A stretch of DNA of 64,000 bases from Comamonadaceae bacterium (lineage in GTDB: Bacteria; Pseudomonadota; Gammaproteobacteria; Burkholderiales; Burkholderiaceae_C), in the NCBI GenBank assembly GCA_947375135.1, contig CANCER010000022.1, forward strand, positions 1 through 64,000. The letters run 5' to 3'. Below are positions 9,406-18,410 of the stretch, in pieces (the first letter of the stretch is position 1; each line of letters starts with the position of its first letter). The notes beneath the pieces were generated by a model, which saw only the letters and a list, made by a program, of their open reading frames with translations, was not told where the DNA came from and did no database searches. Made by a program: the position numbers and the translations under genes.

Positions 9406-10118
9406 ATCGGCTGGTTTTCGGCAAAGTCCAACTGATCCGTCACCAGAAAATACACCCCGCACAGCACCAGCAGGGCCATCAGGCGCATCGTCCAGTGGGC
9501 GGGTGCAAAACAGCGCAGGGGCACGCAGGCCAGCAGCACATTGCCCAGCAGCCCGGCCAGCAGCCCCAGGCTGATGCCCACAGCCACATCACCCGGCCAG
9601 TGCGCGCCCACGGCAATGCGCGACAGGCCGGTACCCAAGGCCAGCAGCAAAATCCACCCATGCCGCTTGCGCTGCGCCGGTGTCAGGGCAAAGAAGATGG
9701 CCGTGGCCACGGCAAAGGCGGTGGTGGTGTGGCCCGAGGGCATGGACACGTTGTGCAGCACCTCGCCGACGATGCGCATCTGGCTGTTGTCCACCTCGGC
9801 TGCCGGGCGCGGACTGACCAGAAAACCCTTTCCCAGGCGTGCGAACAGGACGGCAAAGGGTGCGGCGCAAATCCAGGCCCACATCAGGCGCGGCGCGCGC
9901 AACAACAGCGGCGCGGTGATGCCCAGAATGCCCCAGCCATTGCCCAACAGCGACAGCGCGGTCCACACCGGTGCCGCCACCGGCAGGCAGAACTGGTTGA
10001 GCCACACGAACATGCCGGGCTCCCACACATGCAGCCACAGGGGCGTGCTCAGCACAAAAATCAGCAGGGGCAGCAGCCACAGGCGCACCGGGAAGATCGT
10101 GAAGGGAAGGCGGCGCAT
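9324..10118 (-). CDS. PAP2-family membrane phosphatase
   Basis: This 264-residue integral membrane phosphatase of the type 2 phosphatidic acid phosphatase superfamily carries all three active-site motifs: KGFLVSPRP (KxxxxxxRP), MPSGHTTT (PSGH) and SRIAVGAHWPGD (SRxxxxxHxxxD). About six hydrophobic segments surround them. Members remove phosphate from lipid pyrophosphates or lipid A on the periplasmic side. The ATG at 10118 follows the stop of the GT39 glycosyltransferase by 1 base. The pair therefore probably acts together on an envelope lipid. The C-terminal coding end overlaps the convergent DUF2520 gene. Confidence 0.92.
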   Translation of the reverse strand: MRRLPFTIFPVRLWLLPLLIFVLSTPLWLHVWEPGMFVWLNQFCLPVAAPVWTALSLLGNGWGILGITAPLLLRAPRLMWAWICAAPFAVLFARLGKGFLVSPRPAAEVDNSQMRIVGEVLHNVSMPSGHTTTAFAVATAIFFALTPAQRKRHGWILLLALGTGLSRIAVGAHWPGDVAVGISLGLLAGLLGNVLLACVPLRCFAPAHWTMRLMALLVLCGVYFLVTDQLDFAENQPIQFLLAGVGLLSVVAFASRSARALKAS

Positions 10119-10119
10119 A

Positions 10120-11703
10120 TCAGGGCTTGGAGGGTCCGGTGGGGGCCGATGCGGATTCGGCGGCCTTGTCCGCTGCGGACTTGAGGCGCGGCTCCGGCTG
10201 GCCGGACCAGCCACGGCAGGCGTAGAAATCAAAGCTGGAAACCGCGTAGCCCCAGCGCCGCACCTCCAGGCGCTCCAACTTGTGGCATTGCGCAAAACCG
10301 TGCGCACCCAGCGGCGGTTCATAGGGCAGTTGCGACCAGTCCACCAACAGCGCGCTGCCACCCACGGCCAACTTGCCAGCCCAGAGGTCAAACTGGTCAA
10401 AGCGGTCTTCCAGCACATGCACCTTGAGGGGCCGCGCGTACCAGCCGATGCGGCTGGCCAGGGTCCAGTTTTGCACCGCCACCGCGTCCAGGCCCTGTTG
10501 GGCTGCCAGCAGTTTGGCACGCGCACCGGCAGCATCCCAACCGTGCAGATCGGCAAAAGGATTGGGAGCGTCGCTGGATTCGGCACTGGCCGTTTTGCCT
10601 TCCATGAACGGCATGCCGGCGCTGAGCATGGCGGCGGGCAAGGCCACACAGGCCAGCGCCTGCAGCAGCACCATTGCCCGCACCGGGAAGCGCTTGCCCG
10701 AGACCCAGGTGCGCGCCAGACCAATGCCCGCAAATGGCGCCAGCGCCACCCAGGCCGGAGCCGTCCAATGCGGCAGGCTGGTGCCGCCGCCCGACAAATA
10801 GGCCAGCACCGCAAACGGAATGGCAAAGAATCCCAGCAGCATGCGCTCACCGGTGGCCACACTGCGCACCCCCACCCCGCCCCACCAAAGCAAGAATCCG
10901 AAGGCCAATGCCTGCACCAGCAGAAAGCGCACCAGATGCAGGCCCTGCCAACTGCCGCCCCCGCCATGCTTGGCTTGGTAAACAAACGACACCCAGTGGT
11001 TCTGTGCATTCCAAATCGCCACCGGACTGACCAGCGCCAGCGCCAGCACGATGGCCAGCCACAGCCCCGGCTTGCGCAACAGCGCCAGGCCGTGCGCATG
11101 CAACAGGCACAGGGCGACAGCAACGGCAGTGAAGATGGCGGTGTACTTACTCAACCCCGCAAGCCCCAGCAGCAGGCCCAGCAAAAGCCATTGCACCCAG
11201 CTGCTGGCATGCAGGCGCGCCATCAGACGCAGGGTCTGCAGCATGAGCGCAGCGGACCAGAACATCAGCAAGGTGTCAGGCAAAAGCCCGATGCCCAGGA
11301 TATGCAACAGCGGTGCCAGCAGCAGGGTGGCCACGGCCCAAAATCCGGCCTGCGTTTGCACGGCACGGCCACGGTCCGCAGCAAGGCGCACTGCCAGCCG
11401 GTACACCAGCAGCACGGTACCCAGCCACAGCACACCGGGCACCAGACGCAATAGGACGGTCGAAGCATCCAGCGCCACCAGCGGCCACTGGGCCCAGCCC
11501 ACCAGGGGCGGGTGGTCAAAGTAACTCAAGGCGGGATGTGCCGCATAGAGCGCGTAATGGGCCTCGTCCACCGACAGGCCCAGATTGGCACCCAACAGCA
11601 GGTGCAGGGCAAACACCAGTGCGAGCAAGGCGCGCAGGCGCACCGGCATCGCGATGCGCATGTGCATATTCGATTTATTCAGGGGCAAAACAGACGTGTC
11701 CAT
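10120..11703 (-). CDS. Glycosyltransferase family 39 (ArnT/PMT-like)
   Basis: This large membrane glycosyltransferase (up to 527 residues) uses a lipid-linked sugar donor. After a short N-terminal tail the first hydrophobic segment is followed by GLSVDEAHYALYAAHP and YFDHPPLVGW. These are the acidic loop and aromatic motif of the PMT/ArnT family. Around ten further hydrophobic stretches and a soluble C-terminal domain follow. Alternative starts lie at 11667 and 11661, and the ribosome site does not decide between them. The PAP2 phosphatase starts 1 base downstream. The pair suggests modification of lipid A or another undecaprenyl-linked glycan. Confidence 0.88.
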   Translation of the reverse strand: MDTSVLPLNKSNMHMRIAMPVRLRALLALVFALHLLLGANLGLSVDEAHYALYAAHPALSYFDHPPLVGWAQWPLVALDASTVLLRLVPGVLWLGTVLLVYRLAVRLAADRGRAVQTQAGFWAVATLLLAPLLHILGIGLLPDTLLMFWSAALMLQTLRLMARLHASSWVQWLLLGLLLGLAGLSKYTAIFTAVAVALCLLHAHGLALLRKPGLWLAIVLALALVSPVAIWNAQNHWVSFVYQAKHGGGGSWQGLHLVRFLLVQALAFGFLLWWGGVGVRSVATGERMLLGFFAIPFAVLAYLSGGGTSLPHWTAPAWVALAPFAGIGLARTWVSGKRFPVRAMVLLQALACVALPAAMLSAGMPFMEGKTASAESSDAPNPFADLHGWDAAGARAKLLAAQQGLDAVAVQNWTLASRIGWYARPLKVHVLEDRFDQFDLWAGKLAVGGSALLVDWSQLPYEPPLGAHGFAQCHKLERLEVRRWGYAVSSFDFYACRGWSGQPEPRLKSAADKAAESASAPTGPSKP

Positions 11704-11776
11704 CCATACAATGCCTGCAGTCTAAACCGCGCGTGACACGGCTTTGTGCACGCTGCACCTCAAACGAAGGAAAACC

Positions 11777-11968
11777 ATGCCCACGTACCACATTGAAATG
11801 ATTGAAGGCCGCACGATTGAGCAAAAGCGCAAGCTGGTGCAGGAAATCACCCGCATCACCGTGGAGGTACTTGGCGGCTCTCCTGACTCCGTGGACATCC
11901 TGATCACCGATGTGAAACGCGAGAACTGGGCTACCGGCGGCAAGCTCTGGACCGAACCGCGCAGCTGA
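11777..11968 (+). CDS. 4-oxalocrotonate tautomerase family enzyme
   Basis: This 63-residue protein of the 4-OT/MIF-like superfamily begins Met-Pro. Removal of the methionine exposes the catalytic Pro1. The remainder (PTYHIEMIEGRTIEQKRKLV, then an ITVEVLGG segment) follows the beta-alpha-beta pattern of small tautomerases. The ATG at 11777 has a good AAGGA ribosome site and is chosen because Pro1 must be N-terminal. An in-frame start further upstream would bury the proline. The physiological substrate is not evident. Confidence 0.88.
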   Translation: MPTYHIEMIEGRTIEQKRKLVQEITRITVEVLGGSPDSVDILITDVKRENWATGGKLWTEPRS

Positions 11969-12000
11969 ATGGGCGCTCCTGGCAGAAGTACACTACGTCC

Positions 12001-12783
12001 ATGTGTCAATTGCTAGGGATGAACAGTCGGCTGCCGGCCAGCCTGACTTTGAGCTTTACGGGGTTTTCGCAACGCGGAGGCTTCACCGACCACCACTCGG
12101 ACGGCTGGGGCATCGCCTTCTTTGAAGCCGACGGCCAGACGCCCGGTCGCGCGGCAAGGCACTTTGTCGACAAGGAAAGTGCGGCCACCTCCCCCATCGC
12201 GCAGATGCTGCGCAGCTACCCGATCAAAAGCCACAACGTGGTGGCCCATGTGCGCAAGGCCACGGTGGGGGCAGTGACGCTGGAGAACTGCCACCCCTTT
12301 GTGCGCGAACTGTGGGGCCGCTACTGGTTCTTCGCCCACAACGGCGACCTCAAAGACTTCAACCCGCCGCTGCACGGCAGCTTCAAACCGGTGGGCAGCA
12401 CCGACAGCGAACTGGCCTTTTGCTGGCTGATGCAGGAGCTCAACAAATCACACGCCAACGTCCCCTCGGTGGAAGAGCTCAGCCACACGCTGGCCGAACT
12501 CGCACCCAAAATCGCCAAGCATGGCACCTTCAACTTTCTGCTGAGCAACGGCCAGGCCTTATGGGCCCATGCCAGTACCAAGTTGCACTACGTGCTGCGC
12601 GAATACCCGTTTCATGAAGTGCAGCTCAAGGATGAGGACATCAGCGTGGACCTGTCCGTCCTGAACGGCCCCCAAGACCGCCTGGCCATCGTGGTGACCG
12701 AACCGCTCACCACCAACGAAGACTGGGTGGCGATGCGGCCGGGGGAGTTGCGGGCGTTTTGCGACGGGGCGCTGCTGGTTTAA
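12001..12783 (+). CDS. Class II glutamine amidotransferase (YafJ-like)
   Basis: This 260-residue Ntn-hydrolase has the catalytic cysteine as residue 2 (MCQLLGMN). The glutamine-binding motifs HHSDGWGIAF, HVRKAT, NCHPF and FAHNGDL are clear. The start is fixed by the need for Cys2. It matches the YafJ/GatB_Yqey-unrelated 'class II glutamine amidotransferase' family of about 255-280 residues. Family members act as glutamine amide hydrolases, and the acceptor is uncertain. No obvious operon partner is present. Confidence 0.9.
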   Translation: MCQLLGMNSRLPASLTLSFTGFSQRGGFTDHHSDGWGIAFFEADGQTPGRAARHFVDKESAATSPIAQMLRSYPIKSHNVVAHVRKATVGAVTLENCHPFVRELWGRYWFFAHNGDLKDFNPPLHGSFKPVGSTDSELAFCWLMQELNKSHANVPSVEELSHTLAELAPKIAKHGTFNFLLSNGQALWAHASTKLHYVLREYPFHEVQLKDEDISVDLSVLNGPQDRLAIVVTEPLTTNEDWVAMRPGELRAFCDGALLV

Positions 12784-13281
12784 AGCGCTGCGGTACGCGT
12801 TTGCATTTCGCGCTGACTTGCTATGCAGATGGATGGATTGGTGGTACCCGCTTGGGGCTGTAACGGGTCATAAAGGACAGTCCGGTATCTGGTGCTCCAG
12901 TTTCGAGGGCCGACTTGGCTCAGTAGCGTGCTTCCGAGTCGGTGCTCAACGTCATAGCCGGGAGAGCTCGCGCGGCGGTTCCACGCCAGCAAGCTAGACG
13001 AGCCGCACCCTACCCATCTGGAGCGGGGTACGGAGGGTGTTAACTCTTTCGGAGACCCGTTCAATTCAGATCTGGTGAGCCCGAATTCAGATTTCCTCGA
13101 AAAGTGCTGACTTTGGCCGGGACAGTCCCGCGACCTGTGCACGAAAGGCCGGGTGCGGGAGTTCTAAATCACGCCGCCGACTGACCCTTTTCAGCATTCA
13201 TCTTAGAACTGCTATGAGATCCAAGGGACTGGCTGAAGCTCAAAGCAGCCATCCGTTGATGGGACAAAGAAGCGCTACGCC
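12784..13281. other. Gene-free stretch before the tonB remnant
   Basis: No convincing gene is seen here. Open frames of up to 120 codons on the minus strand show no recognisable domain or amphipathic pattern. A short imperfect hairpin (GCCGACT ... AGTCGGT, near 12912-12951) and a CCCGC/GCGGG hairpin near 13127-13159 are visible, but neither has a T-run. The stretch borders the decayed tonB-exbB-GH32 island and may be eroded coding sequence. Confidence 0.4.
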
Positions 13282-13698
13282 CTATTCATTGGAGTATTCG
13301 TGCATAGCCAATTCAGCTCTCTTGACCGAAGCATGAACCACGCCGTTTTTGATCAGAATCTGCGCCTTGACCACACCTTCGGTGCCGTCTTGCAGCGCTT
13401 TGCGCGGCATCTCGGGCGCCACCTGGGTAGGGCAGGCCACGCCAATGGCTGATCGCTTAGGGCCTGCGGCCACCGGAACAGGCGCGGGGGGGTGCTGTTG
13501 GGGCTGGCGGCGGGATGATCACCTCTTGAATCACTACCGCTTCGAGCGGCTTTTTGATCAGGTCCAGCCCTTGCGGGCCATTCCCGAGACCCGCGCGTAG
13601 CCAATCACCCCATGCAGCGCCACCACAATGACGATGCCTTTGACCCGGCTGCTGGGGTCATGCGTGCCGCAGCTTGGGGGCGTGATGGTGGCATTCAT
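13282..13698 (-). pseudogene. tonB: tonB remnant with frameshifts and deletions
   Basis: Three reading frames together rebuild a TonB energy-transducer protein. Frame one (ATG at 13698) gives the N-terminus and membrane anchor (DPSSRVKGIVIVVALHGVIG) and stops after RKGWT. A one-base shift near 13568 restores GLDLIKKPLEAVVIQEVIIP and the start of a proline-rich linker. A second shift in the run of 7 G/C at 13486-13492 restores IGVACPTQVAPEMPRKALQD, TEGVVKAQILIKNGVV and the stop at 13282. The proline-rich region is very short. The segment between GVV and HASVKRAEL lacks the usual residues of the receptor-binding domain. The gene is not functional. Confidence 0.85.
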
Positions 13699-13895
13699 TG
13701 GACAAACTGCGCCGCGCCAATGACGGCGATCTTGATCAGGCCCACGCGCTGACTGCTGGAAAGCACATGGGCAAACACGGCGTAACGCGCATCCTTATTG
13801 GGGCGAATGTGCACCTCAGCTTGGCTGCTTTGTTGGCTGATGGCCGACATGACGGCGTCGTCGCCGTCGGCGCTGGGGCCCACATTCTTTGCCAT
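13695..13895 (-). pseudogene. exbD: exbD remnant lacking its membrane segment
   Basis: From the ATG at 13895 the first about 19 residues (MAKNVGPSADGDDAVMSAIS) match an ExbD cytoplasmic N-terminus. The frame then jumps straight to the C-terminal periplasmic part (QAEVHIRPNKDARY, SSSQRVGLIKIAVIG, AAQFVQ). Roughly 60-70 residues are missing, including the single transmembrane helix with its essential aspartate and the start of the periplasmic domain. The frame is open but only 66 codons long against about 135 in the family. Its stop overlaps the tonB start (ATGA), which preserves the original exbB-exbD-tonB order. Confidence 0.82.
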
Positions 13896-13932
13896 GGAGA
13901 TGTACCTGGATGGTAAGAAAGGTGCGGCCGGA

Positions 13933-14778
13933 TCAGGCTTTGATGGTGCCCAGCACCACGGCGTGCAGGTCGCTGCCAAAGGCGCGTACCTCGTCCATCA
14001 CCGCTTTGTTGCGCCGCACCAGCCAGTTGTAGGCCAGCACCGCAGGCACAGCCACGGCCAGGCCGATGGCGGTCATGATCAGCGCCTCGCCCACGGGGCC
14101 GGCCACCTTGTCAATCGAGGCCTGGCCCGAGATGCCAATGGCAGTAAGTGCGTGGTAAATGCCCCAGACCGTGCCAAACAGACCCACAAAGGGAGAAATT
14201 GAGCCCACCGTAGCCAAGAAGGCCAGGCCGCCTTGGGCGTTGCTGTTGATGCGGTCCACCGCGCGCTGTATGCCCATGGCCAGCCAGTCATTGACCGGAA
14301 TGTGGCCCACCAGGCCGTCATGCTTTTGGACAGCGTTGTTGGCGGCATCCGCCATAAAGCGAAACGGGCTTTCGGCGTCCAGCGCCTGCGTGCCTTCGGC
14401 CACGGTCTTGGCGCTCCAGAAGGACTGCGCGGCGCGGGCTTGTTTGGCCATCTTGGCCTGTTCGAGCACTTTGACGACCAAGATGTACCAGCTGCCGGCG
14501 CTCATGATGAACAAGAGGATGAGCACGGCCTTGGCCACCAGGTCGGAGCCGCTCCAGAGGGCTTCGAGGCCGTAGGGGTTGGCGGAAGCTTCGTGCGCAT
14601 TGGGCGCAGCAGCGGGGGAAGTCGTGGCCTCGGGGGCGACACGCGGCGCTAGGCTGTTACTTACGCTGGCAGGAACGGTTTCCTTGGACTGCCCCTGCGC
14701 GAGCACTGCGGGATGTGCAAAGAGACAGGCCAAAGTGATAGCGAAGGTTGAAATATACCGAGAGAGTTGGAAGTTCAT
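13933..14778 (-). CDS. exbB: ExbB/MotA/TolQ proton channel family protein
   Basis: This 281-residue protein is of the longer ExbB type. It has an N-terminal signal-like segment (FAITLACLFAHPAVLAQG), an Ala/Pro-rich linker, then three transmembrane segments. The conserved core [19 protein letters not shown] and the following GPVGEALIMTAIGLAVAVPA are intact. ExbB forms the channel of the TonB energising complex with ExbD. Here the downstream exbD and tonB are both ruined, so this copy has no local partner. It could work with the second ExbD (43946-44374) or simply be next to decay. Confidence 0.9.
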   Translation of the reverse strand: MNFQLSRYISTFAITLACLFAHPAVLAQGQSKETVPASVSNSLAPRVAPEATTSPAAAPNAHEASANPYGLEALWSGSDLVAKAVLILLFIMSAGSWYILVVKVLEQAKMAKQARAAQSFWSAKTVAEGTQALDAESPFRFMADAANNAVQKHDGLVGHIPVNDWLAMGIQRAVDRINSNAQGGLAFLATVGSISPFVGLFGTVWGIYHALTAIGISGQASIDKVAGPVGEALIMTAIGLAVAVPAVLAYNWLVRRNKAVMDEVRAFGSDLHAVVLGTIKA

Positions 14779-14860
14779 ACTTAGTTACTTATAGAGATTA
14801 AAAATTGGCCTTAAATGCGAGCGCTTTTGCGCCTTCGTAAATACCTTGTTGAGCAGCGCT

Positions 14861-16126
14861 TCACCACAAACCATAAGCGATATCACCCATCACAACCGTG
14901 CCCCCAACGGCAAAGAGTTCGATGGTGCTGCCGTCGGTCCAAATCTCCATGGCAATATTTGAATCGGTCAGCACGCGCCTGGCACTGTGGCGCTCTGCAG
15001 AACCGGCGAAAAGAGAATTGTGCGCGATACGGTCTATGAAGAAGCCGCCTGTTTCAGGGAAGTAACCCACGCGCACAGAGTCCCCCTTCCCTTGGAACAG
15101 CTCAATCCCAATGGGTTCAACCAGCCCGACAGTCGCCACTGCCAGGCGCACCAGCCCATTTCAGCACGGTGGAACCATCGCCGCAGGCTCGTCTCACAAC
15201 CTGACCATCCACAACCCATTCCAGCCTTGTGAGGTCACCACTGCTGCCACCGATCAGGAAGCTCAGGCAAGGCCTGGTGACGGTAAAGGTTGGGGAGGTA
15301 AGGGTGCCGGTGCTGGCGACACCGCCATGGCCTGAGTTGGCCAAGCCGCGCGCCAAATGCCCACGGATGAAGGGCTGATCCGGCAATGCACCAGGTACCG
15401 GCGACCTGCCAAACGCCATGCCATCGGTGTGCCAGCCCTCGGCCCAGTTGCTGCCATAAAAGTCCGCAATAAGGTCGCCTGGTGGCGCCGACAGTGCATC
15501 TATGCAGTCGGTCACGTCGGCGATGAAGTGCGTGCCGTCGAAATCGCCGATGAAATACTGCACGCCACTGCCGCCCCACAAGGAGCCATGGTTGACCGAG
15601 ACCACCATGACCGAGCGCCGAGTATCCGCATGCCAGAACACCTTGGGGTCACGAAACTCAGTGGAGCCGATGTCAATTACCAGATTGCCCATATAGGAGG
15701 TGTAAGTACGCCCGCGGTCCAGGCTCAAGGCGAGGTGCTGAGACGGGATCTTGGTGACGGGATCGAATCCGGTGAAAAATGCGACAAAGGCCGGATCGGC
15801 TGCGTCAGGAGGCGCGAAATCACCGGTGTTGTCGTGGTCGATCACTACACAGCCCAAGAAAGCCATCAGCCGCTCATTGGCTCATTCGCAAGAATGGCAA
15901 CAGGCAATTCTTCCCAGGACACCAGGTCTCGACTGACTGCGTGACCCCAGCTGATGTTGCCCCATTGATCGCCCTGTGGGTTGTATGGGTAGTACAGATG
16001 GTATTCGGCGTCGAACCAAACCAACCCGGTAGGGTCATTCATCCAATTTCTTTTGGGTGTGTAGTGAAAGCGCGGTCGCCAGATCTCGGTGGGGGACGTC
16101 GTCGGCTGAAGAGGGATAGTATTCAT
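14861..16126 (-). pseudogene. Glycoside hydrolase family 32 (levanase/invertase) remnant
   Basis: Three frames line up with one GH32 fructosidase. The first (ATG at 16126) has the nucleophile motif WMNDPTGLVWF and stops at 15866. A frameshift leads to GCVVIDHDNTGDFAPPD and the FRDPKVFWH motif. The sequence then passes from VMVVSV directly to NHGSLWGGSGVQYFIGDFDG, so the block that should contain the acid/base glutamate (ECPD motif) is deleted. A further frame gives the C-terminal beta-sandwich (EIWTDGSTIELFAVGGTVVM) ending at 14861. With the catalytic glutamate gone and at least two frameshifts, it is non-functional. It lies directly upstream of exbB on the same strand. Confidence 0.82.
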
Positions 16127-16205
16127 TAATTGCTACAGCGGCATTCCGCATTGGCCGCTGGCCCACTGGCTGAATTGCGATGAAAGTCAGGCCGCTTAGG
16201 GCCTG

Positions 16206-16661
16206 CTATTTGTACATCTTCTTCAGCAAAGAAATGAGCGTCTTGAGCTCTTGCTTTGTGAGTTTTTCTGAAATGCGCAATTCCAGGCTGGAGGCGGTTT
16301 TTTCCGCTTTGGCCATCAGCGTTTGACCGTCCGCCGTGAGCGTTAGCCCAAAGGCCCTTCCGTCGCAAGGATGGGCGTGGCGTTCAATCAGGCCGCGCTT
16401 CTCAAATCCATTGATCATGGCCACAATGTTGGGCGCCTGTATGCCCAGCGTATTGCAGAGTTGGCGCGAGGTGATGCCGGAATTGTGGTTGATGAGTGAC
16501 AGAACCGAGAAGTCCACCGGGCGCAGGTCATACACTGCCATCTCGTCCAGAAACTGGCTGATCACCGCGAGCGCGGTCCGGCGTGCGTTGTAGCCCACCA
16601 GCGTTTCCAGGTAGCGGGTGTTAACCTTTTCGACAAAGGGGAGTTCTGTGTTGTGCGTCAT
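16206..16661 (-). CDS. MarR-family transcriptional regulator
   Basis: This 151-residue winged-helix protein has the MarR layout. The recognition region is GITSRQLCNTLGIQAPNIVA followed by GFEKRGLIERHAHPCDGRAF, the wing with its conserved D-x-R. It lies 33 bases beyond the acyl-CoA dehydrogenase at the 3' end of the catabolic operon. A role as repressor relieved by an acyl-CoA or aromatic ligand is likely by analogy with hydroxycinnamate regulators of the same family. The palindrome at 29194-29210 is the best candidate operator in the window. Confidence 0.9.
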   Translation of the reverse strand: MTHNTELPFVEKVNTRYLETLVGYNARRTALAVISQFLDEMAVYDLRPVDFSVLSLINHNSGITSRQLCNTLGIQAPNIVAMINGFEKRGLIERHAHPCDGRAFGLTLTADGQTLMAKAEKTASSLELRISEKLTKQELKTLISLLKKMYK

Positions 16662-16694
16662 GTGCTCGCATGATAAGTGTCGCAGCGCCGCGAC

Positions 16695-18410
16695 CTATGA
16701 CAATTGGCCTGTAATGATGGCCAGTCGCATCTCAAATTCAGGCAACACCCAGCGCTTGAGTGCGCTTTGCGGCTGGCTCCAACGCTGCGTGTCCGTCGTT
16801 TCTGCAGCGGCCGCTTCGACACGCGCACCCGCCCAACCCAGCAAAGCCACAGTGACCAGGCGCAAATAATCGTCGGCCACCCAATAAGCCAGCGTGCTAT
16901 TTTCTTTGTTGGCTTGAACCAGGGCATCGGTGACTTTACGGAGTTGCAAGAAGCGCCTCTCTACGGCAACGCTAGCCTCCAGACCGAGGAGCAATTGGCT
17001 TACCAGTTCATCCAACAGAGCGTCCAGGCCCGTACCACCATCCGCCAGTATTTTGCGTACGAGTAAATCGATCGCCTGGATCTCGTTGGTGCCCTCGTAA
17101 ATCATCGCCACGCGGGAATCGCGCACGATTTGCTCAATGCCCCACTCGCGCACATAACCGTGGCCGCCGAACACCTGCAGGCATTCGCTGCCGCCGTAAA
17201 AGGCCTGGTGCGTAAACGCGGCCTTGATCACCGGCGTGACCAGGGCGCACCAGCGTTGCGCCTGCGCACGTCGATCCGCGTCGGCGTGGTGCTTGATAAC
17301 GTCCAACTCCACGGCCGTGGTGTAGGCCAGCACGCGGCCGCAATCGACCCAGGCGCGCTGCGAATCCAAGATGCGGCGCATCGCTGGATGTTCGCTAATG
17401 AAGTCAGCCTCTGCAGCAGATTTCCCACGCCCCGGCACGCGCATCTGGCGCCGCTCCTGCGAGTAAGCGTCGGCCTTTTGCCAGGCCGCGTCCAGCAGAC
17501 CAATGCCTTGCAGCGCCACATGCAGGCGCGCGGCATTCATCATCACAAACATGGCGTTCAGGCCCTTGCCGATTTCGCCGACGATCCAACCGGTGGCCTC
17601 TTCAAAGCGCATGACACAGGTCGGGCTGCCGTGCAGGCCCATCTTCTCCTCGATGCGGTCGCAATGCGCCGCACTGCGCGTGCCATCGGCATAGAACTTG
17701 GGCACCAGAAACAGCGACAGACCCTTGGGTCCGGGCGGTGCATCGGGCAGACGCGCCAACACCAGGTGCACGATGTTGTCAGACAGATCATGCTCGCCGC
17801 CGGAGATAAAAATCTTGGTGCCGCTGATGGCATAGCTGCCATCCGCCTGCGGCACAGCGCGGGTGCGCGCCAGGCCCAGATCGCTGCCGGCGTGCGCCTC
17901 GGTCAGGCACATGGTGGCCAGCCATTCGCCGGTGGCCACCTTTTCCAGGTATTGCGCTTTGAGCGCATCGCTGGCGTGGTGCTTGATGCATTCATAGGCG
18001 CCATGCAGCAGGCCCGGCGCCATGGTCCAGCCGTGGTTGGCGGCACTCAGCATTTCGTACAGCGTGGCTTCCAGCACGGCCGGCAGCCCCTGGCCGCCGT
18101 CTTCGGTCGCGCAGGCGAGAGCCGGCCAGCCGCTTTGCCAGAAGCTCTGGTAGGCGTCCCGGAAGCCCGGTGCCATGGTGACCTTGCCGGTACCGTTTTC
18201 TTGGCGGTGCTGCGCGCCGACTTCGTCGCCAATGCGCTGCAGCGGTGCGACCACTTCGCCGACAAACTTGGCGGATTCTTCCAGCACCTGTTGCATCAGT
18301 TCCGCGTCCACCTCGGCGTAAGCCGGCAGACTTTGCAGATAGGCCGGTGCGCCCAGCACATTCGACAGAATGAACTGGATATCGGCGGGGCGTGGTTGGT
18401 AGTCGCTCAT
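16695..18410 (-). CDS. Acyl-CoA dehydrogenase (long, DmdC/AidB-like type)
   Basis: This 571-residue flavoprotein should introduce the 2,3-double bond into an acyl-CoA thioester. Conserved elements are CLTEAHAGSDLGLARTRA, the substrate/FAD loop ISGTKIFISGGEHDL, VFGGHGYVREWGIEQIVRDS and the catalytic-glutamate motif MIYEGTNEIQAIDL. An extra C-terminal domain of about 110 residues places it with the longer 3-methylmercaptopropionyl-CoA-dehydrogenase-like subfamily. Its ATG overlaps the livF stop (18407-18410). In this operon it would provide the first oxidation step for saturated side chains. Confidence 0.93.
   Translation of the reverse strand: MSDYQPRPADIQFILSNVLGAPAYLQSLPAYAEVDAELMQQVLEESAKFVGEVVAPLQRIGDEVGAQHRQENGTGKVTMAPGFRDAYQSFWQSGWPALACATEDGGQGLPAVLEATLYEMLSAANHGWTMAPGLLHGAYECIKHHASDALKAQYLEKVATGEWLATMCLTEAHAGSDLGLARTRAVPQADGSYAISGTKIFISGGEHDLSDNIVHLVLARLPDAPPGPKGLSLFLVPKFYADGTRSAAHCDRIEEKMGLHGSPTCVMRFEEATGWIVGEIGKGLNAMFVMMNAARLHVALQGIGLLDAAWQKADAYSQERRQMRVPGRGKSAAEADFISEHPAMRRILDSQRAWVDCGRVLAYTTAVELDVIKHHADADRRAQAQRWCALVTPVIKAAFTHQAFYGGSECLQVFGGHGYVREWGIEQIVRDSRVAMIYEGTNEIQAIDLLVRKILADGGTGLDALLDELVSQLLLGLEASVAVERRFLQLRKVTDALVQANKENSTLAYWVADDYLRLVTVALLGWAGARVEAAAAETTDTQRWSQPQSALKRWVLPEFEMRLAIITGQLS

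Noticed and set aside
9324..11123. A 599-codon minus-strand frame running from inside the glycosyltransferase gene into the PAP2 gene
   Set aside because: Only the PAP2 part has domain motifs. The upstream part is out of frame with the GT39 coding sequence and is rich in Cys, Trp and Arg, as expected of a GC-rich shadow.
12784..13281. Possible group II intron end or integron attC-like site
   Set aside because: No domain V-like hairpin, no paired core sites of the attC type and no associated enzyme were found.
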